From Melioribacteraceae bacterium (GTDB lineage Bacteria > Bacteroidota > Ignavibacteria > Ignavibacteriales > Melioribacteraceae): a DNA stretch of 6,342 nt. Shown piece after piece: positions 5,668 through 6,342 of this stretch. The notes under the pieces were generated by a model. That model did not search any database. It was not told where the DNA came from and was given only the letters and a program-made list of their open reading frames with translations. The first letter of the stretch is position 1, and the number at the start of each line of letters is the position of its first letter. Where the stretch lies: positions 1 to 6,342 of the forward strand of contig JALNXG010000117.1 in assembly GCA_023230485.1 (NCBI GenBank), given 5' to 3'. The translations under genes and the position numbers were made by a program.

Positions 5668-6342
5668 TCCTAATATTGGACTAATAATCCCTACCCGCTA
5701 TCACAGTGAACGGCTGCCGGGAAAAGTATTGATTGATATAAATGGAAAATCTAACCTGGAAAGAATTATTGAAAGAGCAAATCAATCAAAATATATAAAG
5801 AAAATTATTCTTGCTGTGTCGGAAGGTGATTGTGCAGAGATATTAAATTGGTATAGTACAATACATAATGAAGACAGGAATACTAAAGTTAATATGTATT
5901 CTGGAAATCATAATAATATTTTTCAGAGAACCTTAAATGCTGCTCATACTTTCAACATAGATATTATAGTTGATATAAGCCATTGCTGTTCTCTCTTTGA
6001 TCCCTTTCTCGCGGACAGATTGATTGAAGATTTAATGTATTATAAAGCTGACTATTCCGCGAATTGTATTACTCGATCTTTTCCTGACGGTTTTGATATT
6101 CAGGTATATACAACAGAAGTATATGGGGAAACTTATATGCACGGACTGTATTGGAAGCCCTACTGGACAGGCTGGAATATCTGGCATTGTCGGGAAAATC
6201 TAAATCCCAAACCCCGGATAATAAATATGCAGGCAAAGCCGGAACATTATTTTCCGGAATGGCGATTGACTCTAGACACCCTGGAAGACCTGAAAGTGAT
6301 TACAGAAATATATAAACATTTTGAAGGAATACATTTTCATTA
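5657..6342 (+). CDS. Second, divergent CMP-sugar cytidylyltransferase (partial at window end)
   Basis: The frame starts at ATG 5657, eleven bases inside the end of the NeuB-like gene, with GGAGGAAA at 5643-5650. It stays open for 228 codons to the window edge, so the 3' end is missing. The protein is a paralogue of the cytidylyltransferase at 1416: IIPTRYHSERLPGKVL (10-25), closer to KdsB; RSFPDGFDIQVY (140-151); and WRLTLDTLEDLKVI (202-215) with Asp207, the conserved metal aspartate. However, DISHCCSLFDP (106-116) replaces the first enzyme's DVTADCPLIDP, so its metal-binding Asp102 is here Cys110 and the nearby Pro is Ser. This may impair metal-dependent transfer or shift the role. The tail matches the 245-aa paralogue up to about residue 214 of that protein, so about 15-30 residues are probably lost. 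Placed after NeuB-like, it should act on its product. Confidence 0.82.
   Translation, partial: MKSNPNIGLIIPTRYHSERLPGKVLIDINGKSNLERIIERANQSKYIKKIILAVSEGDCAEILNWYSTIHNEDRNTKVNMYSGNHNNIFQRTLNAAHTFNIDIIVDISHCCSLFDPFLADRLIEDLMYYKADYSANCITRSFPDGFDIQVYTTEVYGETYMHGLYWKPYWTGWNIWHCRENLNPKPRIINMQAKPEHYFPEWRLTLDTLEDLKVITEIYKHFEGIHFH

Noticed and set aside
1828..6115. Repeat of similar DNA around the two GFDIQ motifs (near 1828 and 6089)
   Set aside because: The similarity reflects paralogous protein motifs, with many silent and coding differences; it is not a recent direct repeat or attachment site.

Overview
The window is A+T-rich (roughly two-thirds by eye) and very tightly packed. It holds eleven consecutive genes on the + strand, most starting within a few bases of, or overlapping, the previous stop. 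Strong AAGGAG/GGGAGG-type ribosome binding sites precede nearly every start. The packing, the run of tiny unknown proteins and a Rad50/SbcC-type ATPase of a kind typical of phages suggest a bacteriophage or prophage genome, or a phage-derived island. The host cannot be named. The lipoprotein signal and the Shine-Dalgarno sites only say that it is bacterial, with the standard genetic code.

Region 1 (1-1402) looks like DNA repair or recombination functions. It has the last 49 codons of an unidentified protein, a 46-residue membrane protein, a 76-residue coiled-coil protein, and a 243-residue protein that resembles the C-terminal half of Rad50/SbcC (coiled coil, degenerate signature, Walker B, H-loop, no Walker A). 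A small Cys/His-containing frame (1124-1402) overlaps the lysine-rich tail of the ATPase. It could be a separate gene or an extension reached by frameshifting.

Region 2 (1416-6342) is a sugar-nucleotide cluster: a CMP-sugar cytidylyltransferase (SpsF/NeuA/KdsB type), a 48-residue unknown protein, a Gfo/Idh/MocA dehydrogenase, a DegT/DnrJ/EryC1/StrS aminotransferase, a small lipoprotein, a short NeuB-like synthase, and a second divergent cytidylyltransferase cut by the window end. The natural reading is that the dehydrogenase makes a keto-sugar, the aminotransferase aminates it, the NeuB-like enzyme condenses a sugar with phosphoenolpyruvate to give a nonulosonic-acid-like 2-keto acid, and a cytidylyltransferase activates it as CMP-sugar. 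The final product and acceptor (virion protein, host surface or phage DNA) cannot be read from the window. A Kdo-like or 8-amino-Kdo-like product is an alternative.

The most interesting points are the apparent phage-borne CMP-nonulosonate pathway, the NeuB-like enzyme without its usual C-terminal SAF domain, and a second cytidylyltransferase in which a metal-binding aspartate is replaced by cysteine. No tRNA, rRNA, CRISPR array, insertion sequence, convincing promoter or terminator was seen, and no gene-free stretch exceeds 300 bases.
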